From Corallium rubrum (Eukaryota; Cnidaria; Anthozoa; Scleralcyonacea; Coralliidae), in NCBI GenBank assembly GCA_964035015.1, contig CAXIUP010000176.1, positions 699,001 through 763,000 of the forward strand: DNA of 64,000 bases, in the 5' to 3' direction. Made by a program: the position numbers and the translations under genes. This document shows, piece by piece, positions 30,779 to 41,345 of the stretch (position 1 is its first letter; every line of letters starts with the position of its first letter). The notes beneath the pieces are model-generated. The model was given only the letters and a program-made list of their open reading frames with translations, ran no database searches and had not been told where the DNA came from.

Positions 30779-30912
30779 ATGGTAAATGCTTGCGAACGAT
30801 TTTTATTCACGAGTTGTGAAGTATCATAAAACGAACGAGCGAGGTACGAGCGAGTGAGTTATATGATACGCAAAAACGAGTGAATAAAAATCATACGAAG
30901 CATTTACCATGA
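30779..30912. repeat. 134 bp hairpin
   Basis: CATGGTAAATGCTT ... ATTTTTATTCAC is mirrored by GTGAATAAAAAT ... AAGCATTTACCATG; loop rich in GAACGAGCGAGG. Confidence 0.8.
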
Positions 30913-31644
30913 TGTTATTTGTTTATTTCATAGGTACTGAAATTTACTCATCAAAGAAAGTAAAACATCAGCGGCTGGGTTGTTTTCGAACAGAGAAGCC
31001 ATTTAGGTGACTTCAAAAATCAAAGCAAGATTATATAGCGTCTTTCAAGTTTAACGACTAAAAACAACTGTGATAGAATTTATTTTTTTAAATAAAACAA
31101 CAGTACTGAAACATTTTGTGTTTGGCATAAGTTAATTACAAATTAGCAAATATAAACAAAAATTATAAAAGATACGTGCGAAAGTAGTTCAAAGTTGAAA
31201 TATACGCTCAGACTGTAATAATTCATATCTGAATAGTTCATCCAAACAAGCCAATATTATATATTATCATTCATTTCGTTTCTATCCCGTATTCTGATTG
31301 GTTAATTTACCTGCAAATAACTGAGTGCAAATAATTTTCTGTTGCAAATAATTTTATGAGCATGCGCACTAGCGATAACGCTGCTGTCGGCAAACAATTT
31401 TCGTAAACATGGCGGCTAGTTCTTCAGCTATCCGAGGAAATAATCGAGAGTATTTGGAAGCATCCTTAACGACAATGTACTTCAGAAAAGAAATAATGAA
31501 AAGGAAGTTTTAGTGAGATAAAAAGCAAGACTCGTGCCAACAAAAAGTAAGTTTTACGAAGATTTTAGTATGCCGAAGACAGAGAGAAGAGTGGCGATTT
31601 CTTATTTCAGGCATTTCAAATTTTTAAGTATTTTATGAATGATA
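30913..31644. other. No gene seen
   Basis: AT-rich, includes repeated TGCAAATAATTTT units (31325-31360) related to the hairpin that follows. Confidence 0.45.
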
Positions 31645-31796
31645 AATCAATTATTGAACTCGTCTATCGCAAAATATCATGATTTGTCAGCGTCTCGCTA
31701 CTAGTTATTTGCCTCTGCCTTCGGCATCGGCAAATAACTAGTTGCTCGCCACTGACAAATCATGATATTTTGCTCCGACTCGTCCAATAATTGATA
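31645..31796. repeat. 152 bp imperfect hairpin
   Basis: AAAATATCATGATTTGTCAG and ACTAGTTATTTGCC are mirrored on the right, with a TGCCTTCGGCA loop. Confidence 0.8.
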
Positions 31797-31903
31797 ATTA
31801 TTTATATTATGAAACACTGAACTGAGATAACGTTTAGAAATAGGAAATGCCAACTAACAAATATAACGGTAAAGGAGCATCAACAAGTTTAAACAAGTCA
31901 CTT

Positions 31904-32563
31904 TTACTCATCATCAGAGTCGCTATGCAAAGGTCTGAGTTGCTTCCATGTTTGCTTTGTGGCGGGATTAGTTGAAAGCGTTGGGGACTGATTAAGTGTA
32001 TTTATATTGATGGAAAAATTACCGCCTTGGATCACTGCTCCACTAAATAATGTCATGGCTTGTTTACCAATATTCTGGGAGTCACCGGTTGACGGACTGA
32101 CTGGTTCAGCTGAAGAAGATGAGGTTCCGGCCACTACACCACTAGTAATAGTTTTGACATGTGTATTTGCTGTTTCGTCGACACACTACTGTAGTTTTCT
32201 ATGCTCTTCAAGTTCTTGTGGCCAGATAGTTGTGCGATATGTGTCGGTGGAATGTCGTTCGAAGCTGGGCAGAAGACCTCGAAGCGAATTTGGCTCGTAT
32301 TCGTTGCCATCTTTAGTGCGAACAGAGATTATAAACTGACAGATGTATTCGTTGAGCTCCACAGAGGGAATATTTTCAATTTTCCTTTCCTCGCTCTTTG
32401 TTCTCAAGAAGCTTTCCAGCAAGGTTACATCTCGTTGAGTTTTCTGTAGAGTATTTCTGTTTTCTTGACCCAACTGGCGTTCGCCGGCTTCGGCCATTTT
32501 TCTCAAAACAAAAACTGAAGAACTGATTATGACGTAACTCCTGTGGACCAGTGAAATATTCAC
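31904..32563 (-). pseudogene. Crypton-like tyrosine recombinase remnant, catalytic core lost
   Basis: Minus strand. The first part (32563-32186) contains QRDVTLLESFLRTKSEERKI and VELNEYICQFIISVRTKDG, NEYEPNSLRGLLPSFERH. This is the N-terminal, core-binding (SAM-like) half found in Crypton recombinases and their host derivatives (KCTD1/ZMYM2/QRICH1 type). It stops after EELEEHRKLQ. The second part (32134-31904) reads SGAVIQGGNFSININTLNQS and ends LHSDSDDE, resembling the acidic C-terminal tail of such elements. The catalytic Arg-His-Arg-Tyr domain that should lie between is missing, so this is an internally deleted, probably non-autonomous copy. Confidence 0.5.
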
Positions 32564-32831
32564 GTTGCTGATTCGACGAATGATGTTTCTTCACAGTGAA
32601 AATTTATCGTTCGCGTTTTTTGTTGTTTAAGCCTGAACCCAGTATGATTTTTACTCACTGCAATTATGATGAGGAAATTTCAGTACATATGAAATAAAAA
32701 AAAGGTCACAACTTCGTGGATTTGATGTGCGTTTTAACAAGCTTTCGTCATGTTTCTATGAATTTTCAGAATCTAGAAGAATTAAAATAGCTTGAATATT
32801 GCAGTGCCGTTAGCAGCGCTTTATATTCTAC

Positions 32832-32975
32832 CCGTTCGTTCGTTCGTTCGTTCGTTCGTTCGTTCGTTCGCTCGCTCGGCCGGCCGGCCGGCCGGCCGGC
32901 CGTCCGTCCGTCCGTCCGTCCGTTCGGTCGGTCGGTCGGTCGGTCGGTTCGCTCCGTTCGTTCGTTTGTTCTGCA
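32832..32975. repeat. Compound tetranucleotide repeat
   Basis: Successive blocks (GTTC)n, (GCTC)2, (GGCC)n, (GTCC)n, (GGTC)n and back to (GTTC)n. Each block differs from its neighbour by one base. Confidence 0.95.
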
Positions 32976-33079
32976 TGCGGAATTAATAGGTATACGGCGC
33001 CGCTTTGTAATCTGGCGTCATATAGAGTAAAATTATTTCGCTCCTGTATTCCTCTTTGTTAATAGATTTTAAAAAAGGT

Positions 33080-34938
33080 TTAAAGTGCCCCTAACCCCAA
33101 AAAGCTTTTTTAGATATATCAAATCGTGGCATAATTTCTAGTGTTTCTGCGAAAACAAAATTTAATTTCTTCAAAAACTCCGATTTTTATGGCAGTTTGA
33201 AATTGGCAAAACAGCGATCTCAGCTGGCACACTTCCGTGAAAATAATTCGTTTCGAGGAGGCGGGAACGAGTGTATTTTGTGACGTCACGCAAGGTAGTC
33301 GTAGACTATAGCGCCTTCAAGGCTTTATTCTATAAATTTCGATATCTACAAATATTTGCGCTTGCTGTATCGTTAGAAAACTTGTGAAAAGATGGTGTTT
33401 AGTTGTGTTGCTACCAATTGTACGAATAAAGCTAGTCTCAAGAATGGTACAAGTCTTCACAACCATTCCATATTTCAACGATGACCAATCTGAGGCTAAG
33501 AAGCAAAGAAAAATTTGGGTTGATTCAGATTTCGTGAAGACAAAACGTTTCTTCGAACCTTCGAAAACTTCAACACTTTGCTCAGATAATTTCAAGCCTA
33601 AGGAATTCGAGAGAAGATATTGCGTGTTACATGGTCAAACAAAACCGATCTATCAAAAATTAAGGACTGATCATCTCAGGATTTGTGTATTTCCAAGTAT
33701 TCATGACCAAAGACCAGAGTCATCGCTAAACACCATTCGCTTATTTCCACTGTTCTTCTGTTGTAATTTTCCAACCAGTTCTTCGTCGGCCAAAGTGTTC
33801 GGCATATTCTAAGCTGGAGTTTAATACCTTCCTCTCGACTTGAATATTCATGTTGACTTTCACCAACATTGATTTCTGCATCTTCTATGACTATCACACC
33901 ATATCCACGAATAAAGTTTACGCCGTGTAGTTCCGACACCGGATCTTTAGGTTCGATGGCTATAGATCCAACATTGACATAACGCGTGCGAAATAGTTTA
34001 CTATGAACTTAGTGCTTGTCGAATTTTTTCAACAACCAGCACAAGGCCCGACATTATTTAGTCTTTGAGTTTTGGGCAAAAGGTAAGAAAGAAAAATTAA
34101 CTGGCGTGAAAAATTTATTCATACTGATGTTTCTCGTCTGAAAGATGCATTGTCGTTGACATTCTCTGTCTTTCGGTTTTTCTTTCTCAAATGATTAAAG
34201 TTTAAAAGACAGTTTTGATATTTGACAGAAGCTAGTCTGTTTCAAAGCAAAAAACGGATTCTACAGATTGACCGACTTAAATTCAACCACGGCCTAAGTT
34301 CGTCAGTTCGGTAACCGCATTAATATTTCTATAATCGCTGCACTGTGTCAGTCTTCCCAAGTGTTTATGCTACGATGTCTCGATCGATGATCTAAGACTG
34401 AGTGATAATGTCGGACTGTGCTGTTGTTGAAAAGATCCGACGAGGACTAAGCGTGAAATAAACTGTATTGCGATCTATAATAAACTGTATGTAGCGATCG
34501 AACCTAAGGTTCTGGTGTCGGAATTATAACCACGGAGTAAAGTTATGTTCGAGTCATCAAACTGATAACTGATTTCAGAATCTGATTCTCTGCTAGACAT
34601 GATTGCTAGACCATACTTAGAACTTTAAGAATGTGAGGTTTGTCGAGCGCTGGCCGAATCGATGGAATGATAATTATGTAAATCAAAGCAGCTCAGATCA
34701 TCGAAGCAACAGTATCAAAGCTAAAAATCGACTACCTTGCGTGACGTCAAAAAGAAGACTAGATCCAGGCTCCTGGTTATAAAAAATTACGACGGCACTG
34801 GGCCACCAAAAGCCAAATTCAACACGCCATAAAAACCGGACAATTTATCCAAATTGGAAAATTTTTTCACTAGAACACTACAAATGAAGAGTACATTCGA
34901 TGAGCTGAAAATTGATTTTGGGGTTAGGGGCACTTTAA
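33080..34938. mobile_element. Kolobok-like THAP element, TTAA-flanked
   Basis: 33080 onward (TTAAAGTGCCCCTAACCCCA) is the exact mirror of the end at 34938 over 23 bases. TTAA lies at both outer ends, with GGT outside on each side. It contains one THAP-domain gene fragment and about 1.2 kb without a transposase. TTAA duplications plus a THAP domain are the hallmark of Kolobok transposons. Confidence 0.65.
33392..33640 (+). pseudogene. THAP-domain protein fragment
   Basis: ATG 33392 opens MVFSCVATNCTNKASLKNG (C-x4-C) and stops after FQR; the next part continues in another frame with QRKIWVDSDF (conserved Trp), STLCSDNFKPKEFERRY. In THAP domains the second ligand pair is C-x2-H; here the His position is Asn (CSDN). 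With at least one frameshift and a missing zinc ligand, it cannot fold as a normal THAP domain. Nothing resembling a catalytic transposase domain follows. Confidence 0.65.
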
Positions 34939-35253
34939 GGTGAGGTAATACCGGCAACACTTTTCTTCAACAAAGTTGCGTTGCAAGTTGAAAAGTGTTG
35001 TTGCACGTATTACCACCCACCTTAAACATTGTCACGCAACAATGTAAGTTTGTTGCAAGTTGAAAAAAAAATTGTTGAAAAATGTAGACTCCAGTTGTAC
35101 TTGCTGCAACATGCTGATTCAACTTGCAACAAAATCATTGTTGCACGCGTGATAATGTTTAAGGTGGATGGTAATACGTACAACAACACTATTATTCAAC
35201 TTGCAACGCAACAACGTTGCAGCAATTTGTTGCTCGTATTACTTCACCTTTAC
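34939..35253. mobile_element. Foldback MITE rich in CAACTTGCAAC
   Basis: AAGGTGAGGTAATAC at the left pairs with GTATTACTTCACCTTT at the right. An inner pair (ACGTATTACCACCCACCTTA / TAAGGTGGATGGTAATACGT) sits inside. CAACTTGCAAC/GTTGCAAGTTG recurs at least five times. It abuts the Kolobok-like end at 34938. Confidence 0.65.
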
Positions 35254-35854
35254 CATTGCCAGTCTGATCCTCGCCAATGCAAAACATTTCTGAATTCATG
35301 CACGCAAAGCTCGTTGAAAGAGCAGGGGCGGATCCAGACGAAAATCTGACGGTTGCGAATATGGGACGACACCAAATTAAGGGGGGCAGGTGGCACGCCC
35401 CCCGGAAAATTTTTGAAATTTGACACATGTTAATGCCATTTCCTGCATTCTGAGCGGATGTTTTAAACAAATTCTGCAGCACGCGGGGATGAAATAATAC
35501 ACCAACAAGACGCAAATATGATATTACACGTGTAAAATTGTCTTATAACATTGAAGTGAGGTTTCCATATTATATATTGTCTGCACGAGCCCACAAAATT
35601 GAAAGACTGCGTTGGCGATAGCAACGATCATATAATTCACATTGAACTGCGATTGTAGAACTGTAATTGTAATGATCGCCGATTTTCTATCTCGACGATC
35701 GCTCTCATTGTGATAGTTGTTTACAAATTGCCGTGATCGCTTAGTTTAGTTTATTTTAGATCAAACTAGTAAGGCAGTATGCATAGCAATTCTACAGGAA
35801 ACAAGCTCTATTAAACTGTTTGCAAAACTTAGCGTCACGATATAAATAGGGTGT

Positions 35855-36243
35855 CCAGTGAAAACGTCCTCAGGTCAAAACGTCCTCACTTCTTCCAAAC
35901 TGATCGGGGAACATGTCAACATACATATAATACTCTATATAAGACTTATTGTTTCACACCAGTAATCTGTTCTACTGTATAATAAAGCTGCAAGATCAGG
36001 CTCAAAGCTAAGGCAAAATGTCTGTTGCCGGTCTTTGCTTGTATCAAGTTTCCATTTTTATAGCAACACATAAATACAGCTACAAAGTCTAGTCAAACGA
36101 CACAAATAAACCATCTAACTGCTTGAGGTATTCACTTATGTACGTTTTTTTAACTTTTAAACAAGTCTGTTAATATGCTGTATTTATATTTTTGACTTCT
36201 ATGACCCGAGGACGTTTTGACGTGAGGACGTTTTGACTGGTAA
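35855..36243. mobile_element. MITE with doubled AAAACGTCCTCA ends
   Basis: Left: CCAGTGAAAACGTCCTCAGG, TCAAAACGTCCTCA. Right: GAGGACGTTTTGACGTGAGG, ACGTTTTGACTGG. Each terminus contains two tandem copies of the same 13-mer; interior without ORF. Confidence 0.75.
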
Positions 36244-36519
36244 GCATAAATAGACTGTGATTTATCAATTTACCCTCTTCCATCAATGTACTCATTGTAC
36301 TTGTGAAATTCATTACTAATTCATGAGTTTTGCAGCCAATCCAATTTCAGAAATTACGTCACATGTATACCCCTGTAAACCCCATACAAACTAAAACCAA
36401 TGATGCTAATTAGTTACAACCACTAGTGGATGTATACTCTTCAGATACAACCACTAGTGCTTCTAACTGATTAGCATCTCAATATCCCAAAGGGATTTTT
36501 ACTATTCATTCATTTCACA

Positions 36520-36626
36520 AGTTGTTTACAATACTCGCGTCCTTGTTGTATTGAATATACAATCACTCGCCTTCGGCTCGTGATTGTATATTCAATACAA
36601 CACGGCCGCTCGTGTTGTAAACATTA
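36520..36626. repeat. 107 bp palindrome
   Basis: GTTTACAATACTCGCGTCC... TTGTATTGAATATACAATCA is mirrored after the centre CGCCTTCGGCTCG. Confidence 0.85.
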
Positions 36627-37239
36627 CTTATCCCATCATACCGCCGGGTAATCTTCTATTCCAGTGAACAAGGAACCAAGACACGAACCAACACACGCTT
36701 CTTACATCTATATCTCGATCACCGCCGCTGTGCTAGCAATCGCTGTCTCCTGCGTTAGTCAAGAAGCAACCCTATTGGCTTGCAACCGTCAGAATTAGTC
36801 AAGAAGAAATGCCATTGGCTTGCAACCGTCAGAGATCTCTTCTCATTGGCTTGCAACCGTCAGTTTGAATTCACGGTTGCAGGCTAACAGCTTTCCGCAC
36901 TTGCATGTGCTGGCCGGTCAGTGGGCGCGCCGAACGATCCTTGTGACTACTTCAAGTAACTCACAATGTAAGGGATTAGATTTGATAAGTCGACCTAAAA
37001 CGACACTTAATTGAAGCAGGAAACGCCAGGTAATTATTTCGCGTGTGTATTCATGTGTTTCTTTGCAGCTGTGGTTATAAACCAGGATAAATCAAGACTG
37101 ATGAATCAATGATGAATTAAGACCGATGAATTGAATTAATATTTCTTAAGAAGTCAGATCTTTGATCAAAATCTGCCGTTTCAGTCAAAATCTGACTGTT
37201 GCTCAAGCAACCTTTGCAACTGTCTGAATCCGCCCCTGA

Positions 37240-38196
37240 AGAGATTCTATTTTCTGTAGCATTATAACAAATGCAATCTTTAAGTAAATGGTCAGTTAAA
37301 GACTTCGGAAATTTGATTGATCAAAAGGTTACAACAAGGCCGGTCTCCGTTTCCGACTAAATAAGAATATTTTAGCGGGTCAAAAAGTCCTCAACTATAG
37401 CTGTTTCTTTTTTTAAATAATGATATTAACAAAAGGTTAAAAACAGCAGCTGTGTCTCGGTTGATGGATCTGAGAAAGGTTTATTCTTGAATTTTGTCAT
37501 TCACTTGTAAACATCCTTGTCAAGTTTATGTTGTTTTAATCAAACTCGCTGAATTTGAAATTTCTATCTTTTTCTTTTCTAAGTCTTAACAGCATGAATA
37601 CATGGTTCAAATACCTGCTGCAAGACAGGAAATCAGCTATATATCTTCGGATTGGTTAGACTAAACTGAACCAAACTTTGTAGGCTTAATTAGTCCAGAT
37701 CTCAGCTGGCCTTGTCTGTATATAGTTTGGAGACCGTTTAGTCAAATGAATCCAAAGATATGACTGTCCCGTTTTGTGCTATGTGCACAACTCATGACTC
37801 ATAGCTCAAATTATAATATTAATAACTCGTGAATGGCTAAAGTTGAAAAAGGCGTGTAAAAGCCATTTTTTCATTATTTATATTAAATGGTCTTCAAAAT
37901 ACAATAAAGAAAACTAGAGTAAATTTTCATGTCCGATGCATGCACTTTGATCATTGAAGATATTATATCATATATTATAAACAGAGGCCCCATGCAGATA
38001 TTTTTATTAACCTGACAAAAAAGACAAACTATGAACTATTGATATTAATTTTTGTCTGAAAAATCAATCGCACGCTCATTTGGGAGACAAACAATTTCAA
38101 CCATTGAAAGAGATGGAAGCGTATATATACATATACCTCTTTGTGTTGTCTTTTCCCTAAAACAATTCAGTTCTTCTCTATACTAAAGGTGACTTT
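37240..38196. other. GPCR upstream region with a dispersed repeat
   Basis: 37331-37460 (AACAAGGCCGGTCTCCGTTT ... CAGCTGTGTCTCG) is repeated, diverged, at 45203-45330. The remainder is AT-rich and may hold the promoter of the GPCR at 38197. No other gene seen. Confidence 0.45.
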
Positions 38197-39285
38197 ATGA
38201 ATATCACATCGGACACCAACAAATTTTTGAAAACTTGTTTCATAAATAATGCTGAATATCCCACGTTTCTTGCTTTTCCTTCGAAAGGATATTATATCAG
38301 CTTTGTTATCTGCAGTCTTGCCAATGGCATTCTGATGTTTTCGACAATCTTCCTCAATGGGATAACAGTCCTCGCTTATAGATCGTTTTCACTCACGTGA
38401 TCGGTGGCCCCATTTGGGTGGTGAAACAATACGAAATATTTGAATAAGAAAGAGCTAATTCCCAAGTCGTACACCAATATGGCCGCCATTTCATTGTTTT
38501 GGTACACCAATATGGCCGCCGTGACGTCAGATGAAAACGATCTATTGGAGATCCACTCAACTAAGAAAGAAGACGTTATATTTTCTATCATGCTTTTATC
38601 GCTGATTGACTTTGGAGTTGGAGTTCTTTCTAATTCATCGTTTGAAATGTTTCTAGTCGACGTTATATTTGGCTATCCAAACTGTTTGTTTAAGATTCTG
38701 TTTATAACATCGATGAATTTCTTATCTGGTGTGTCTTTTTGTACATTGTTTGTTCTGAATTTTGAACGATATTTAGCCATCGTTCACCCAGTTTTTCATC
38801 GAAATGAAGTGACCAAATCTAGACTCATACTTGCTGTCGTCATTCTCTCGTTTATTCTCGCGATGATGATTATCAGTCGATTCATTCATGAAATCATTGG
38901 AATAAGAGTAAACAGTTTTATGATCTGTCTTTTCCTTGTAATATTGATGTTCATAAATACTAAAATATGTCTCGCTGGTCGACGAATAGCTCCTGGTGCC
39001 AGTTCAGAAGATAGATGCACGATGCGGAAAAGATTCTTGTGGATGATGAAAATGGCAAAATCATCAATGATTGCAGTTGGTTGTATGCTGTTATGCTTTT
39101 TACCCTTGTCTATAATCGGTCCACTGAGGGACAGAACTTTCGCCGTTGAAATAATGGAGTTGTGGAGTTTTCTAACAGTTTTACTGTCTTCCACCTTGAA
39201 TTCGGTGGTATTTTTTTGGCGAAATCCTATTTTAAGAAACGAGGCGAAAAAGATTTTACGCCAATCTTTCCTAAAGCCTCGATAG
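38197..39285 (+). pseudogene. Class A GPCR pseudogene split by a MITE
   Basis: MNITSDTNKFLK opens the frame (an N-glycosylation site at NIT). TM1 is FVICSLANGILMFSTIFLNG. A 163 bp MITE (38380-38542) then interrupts it, and after the insert one base is missing within the stretch aligned to TTTTCCTATC in the other receptor. The rest holds TM2-TM7: LLSLIDFGVGVLS, FCTLFVLNFERYLAIVHPVF (ERY variant of the DRY motif), AVVILSFILAMMIIS, CLFLVILMFINTKI, GCMLLCFLPLSIIG (CFLP for CWxP) and LNSVVFFWRNPIL. Very short extracellular loops resemble the expanded cnidarian orphan receptors. The ligand is unknown. Damaged in two ways, so probably non-functional. Confidence 0.8.
38380..38542. mobile_element. 163 bp MITE inside GPCR
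   Basis: AGATCGTTTTCA ... TGAAAACGATC ends, flanked by TAT on both sides (38377-38379, 38543-38545). Comparison with the other receptor (CGCTTATTGGAGATC at 49767) shows the empty site. Inner CCAATATGGCCGCC occurs twice. Confidence 0.85.
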
Positions 39286-39881
39286 TGACTTTAGAAAGTT
39301 CTAACTTCCCTAACGTTAAAATTGTTACCGTTTTACTTGCATGTATATATAGTTTTTTTAGACGTTGGCTTGTTTTGCACTGTATTTATCTGAAACGTCT
39401 ATAGTAAATATTATAATGAATTAAACGAACATCTGTATAGTTTGAATTTTCGTGAAGGAAGAAAGTTGTATCGATCGCAGTAACTTATTTTAGTTCAAGA
39501 AATGTTGCCCGAATTTGACTTGTGGTTAAAATTTGTAGGCATGGTTTAGCTCGATGCAGACTTGTGACGTGAAAGAAGCACAAGCACAGAAAGCACTTCA
39601 TGGATAATGGAACTTATTGTACTTCCCAGGTACAAAGGGGTTAACGTAAGCTTCGTTCCCATATGCCGGGGACTTCTACCGCCAGTGCATGTGCTGGCAA
39701 ATTTGACTCATGTTCAACTCTGGTACTAGACTGCGCCGCAGAACTCTGGCGGCATGCCGGCGGCATAATGTCATGGGATTAACATTGTAATTTGTGGTCG
39801 TCATGCCTGCGAAAATTGAGTCACGCTCAGTCATGAAATATATATAATGCGATGCGTCAGAGTTTATACGAGTATGCCCAT
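39286..39881. other. GPCR 3' flank
   Basis: TCTGAAACGTCTATAGTAAATATTATAATGAATTAAACGAACAT ... matches the 3' flank of the second receptor (50590-50660) in order. The remainder has no gene. Confidence 0.5.
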
Positions 39882-41345
39882 AGATCGTTTTCATCTGACG
39901 TCACGGCGGCCATATTGGTGTACCAAAACAATGAAATGGCGGCCATATTGGTGTACGGTATGGGAATTAGCTCTTTCCACTGACCTATATATTTAACTGG
40001 ACTGCGTGCTCCTATTACCTTTGAGTTAGGAAAGTGTCCTCATTTCACTTTCAAAATGGCGGCATTTATGGGTCCTTTTGCTAATGGTGAAGGTCGCTGA
40101 CCGATACCTAAGATCTCTAGTTCGTGTTGGACATGCATGTTCGGTATTTCGCTTTTTTAAAGAAAACTAAGCTATTTGGTCGAATAAACTGTACGTATGT
40201 TGTAGCCAGATGAATTATCTTTCTTCCAATATATTTGATAGCTTCTACAGTGGTTTATTTCTCGAGAAAACATTCGGAGAAGACATTATATCAGTTATAA
40301 TACATACGAGGAAAAAATTTCAAAATAGCGGCCGCTATTGTGATTTGGACATTTTCGGTATTTCGCTTTTTTTAGGTAAACTAAGCTATTTGGTCGGATA
40401 AACTGTACGTATGTTGTAGCAAGGTGAATTATCTTTCTGCCAATATATTTTATAACTCCTACAGTGGATTATTTCTTGAGAAAACGTTCGGAGTAGACGG
40501 ACTAGGCAAACTTTGTTGAGTCAGCATAATATCGTCCTGGTCTCGAGTTTGTGTAAACAAAAGATTTCTAGTATTTATGTTTGTTGCTGAGCCTGAGCGG
40601 CCCGGGATGTTTTCATGGTAAGAGTCTTATTGTAAGTTCTGAACTACAATAATAATAATCCTAGACAATTACTGTTGTAGCTTTCTAGCAGTCTGAATTA
40701 AAAAGACGCGCCGGCCGGCGGTAACCGCACGAACACTTGGGGTCATGGAAATCTACAAACATTTTGTTTTATGAAGTCGCCAGCTCTATAAAGAACCGCT
40801 GAAGATCACGAGAAAATCGTAAAGAAGCGAGGCGTACCGAGTTCTTCTTAGGGGCTGTTTACATGGGAGGCGATATATTCCTAGTATTTGGTCAGACAAA
40901 TAATCCAGCAGGCCTCTTGAGTCGTTCCAACACCAGACGATTTTATTCACCTCTGGGGAAGCCCTCGGACAGGAACGATTTATAAACTATCTCTCTAACT
41001 CTTTCCTGTCCGAATTGGTATTTGGTATTTTATTCTGGCTAACGCCAGACGATTTTATTCACCTCTGGGGAAGCCCTCGCATAGGAACCATATATTAATA
41101 AAGTAAGAAAATCGCTTTGTGTTTACATAAATATTCTGTTTTCCTACGATAAGTACATGTCAGTGGTCGCTACCATTAGCAGAAGGACATAAATGCCGCC
41201 ATTTTGAAAGTGAAAATGCGGACACATTTTTGACGAGCACCCGCAGTCCAGTTAAATATATAGGTCAGTGGCTCTTTCTTATTCAAATATTTCGTATTGT
41301 TTGACCACCCCAATGGGGCCACCGATCACGTGAGTGAAAACGATC
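39882..41345. mobile_element. Second copy of the GPCR MITE, opened by another element
   Basis: Same ends (AGATCGTTTTCA / TGAAAACGATC) as 38380-38542, in inverted orientation, flanked by CAT at 39879-39881 and 41346-41348. The 163 bp body is split after GAATTAGCTCTTT by the 1295 bp insert at 39977-41271. Confidence 0.85.
39977..41271. mobile_element. 1.3 kb element nested in the MITE
   Basis: Terminal inverted repeats of 30 bases (CCACTGACCTATATATTTAA ... mirrored) with a 6 bp CTCTTT duplication (39971-39976, 41272-41277). The intact MITE at 38380 supplies the empty site. Inside are a direct duplication (about 40140-40275 and 40350-40480, both with GCTATTTGGTCGRATAAACTG) and two copies of CAGACGATTTTATTCACCTC. 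No transposase seen; a 6 bp duplication does not by itself name a superfamily. Confidence 0.85.

Larger units (their letters stand above)
35326..37239. mobile_element. hAT-like element with nested insertions
   Basis: Left end CAGGGGCGGATCCAGAC and right end GTCTGAATCCGCCCCTG are inverted repeats of the kind seen in hAT-type MITEs. AAGAG flanks both sides, but no clean 8 bp duplication is visible. Nested inside are a MITE at 35855-36243, an ACAACCACTAGTG pair at 36417-36460 and a palindrome at 36520-36626. CATTGGCTTGCAACCGTCAG is present in tandem at 36775-36865. No transposase gene. Confidence 0.55.

Noticed and set aside
32792..32986. Arg/Ser/Gly-rich ORF (RSFVRSFVRS...)
   Set aside because: Product of the compound tetranucleotide repeat.
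33676..33939. Minus-strand 87-codon ORF in the THAP element
   Set aside because: Antisense to the THAP gene remnant, no recognisable domain and no counterpart elsewhere in the window.
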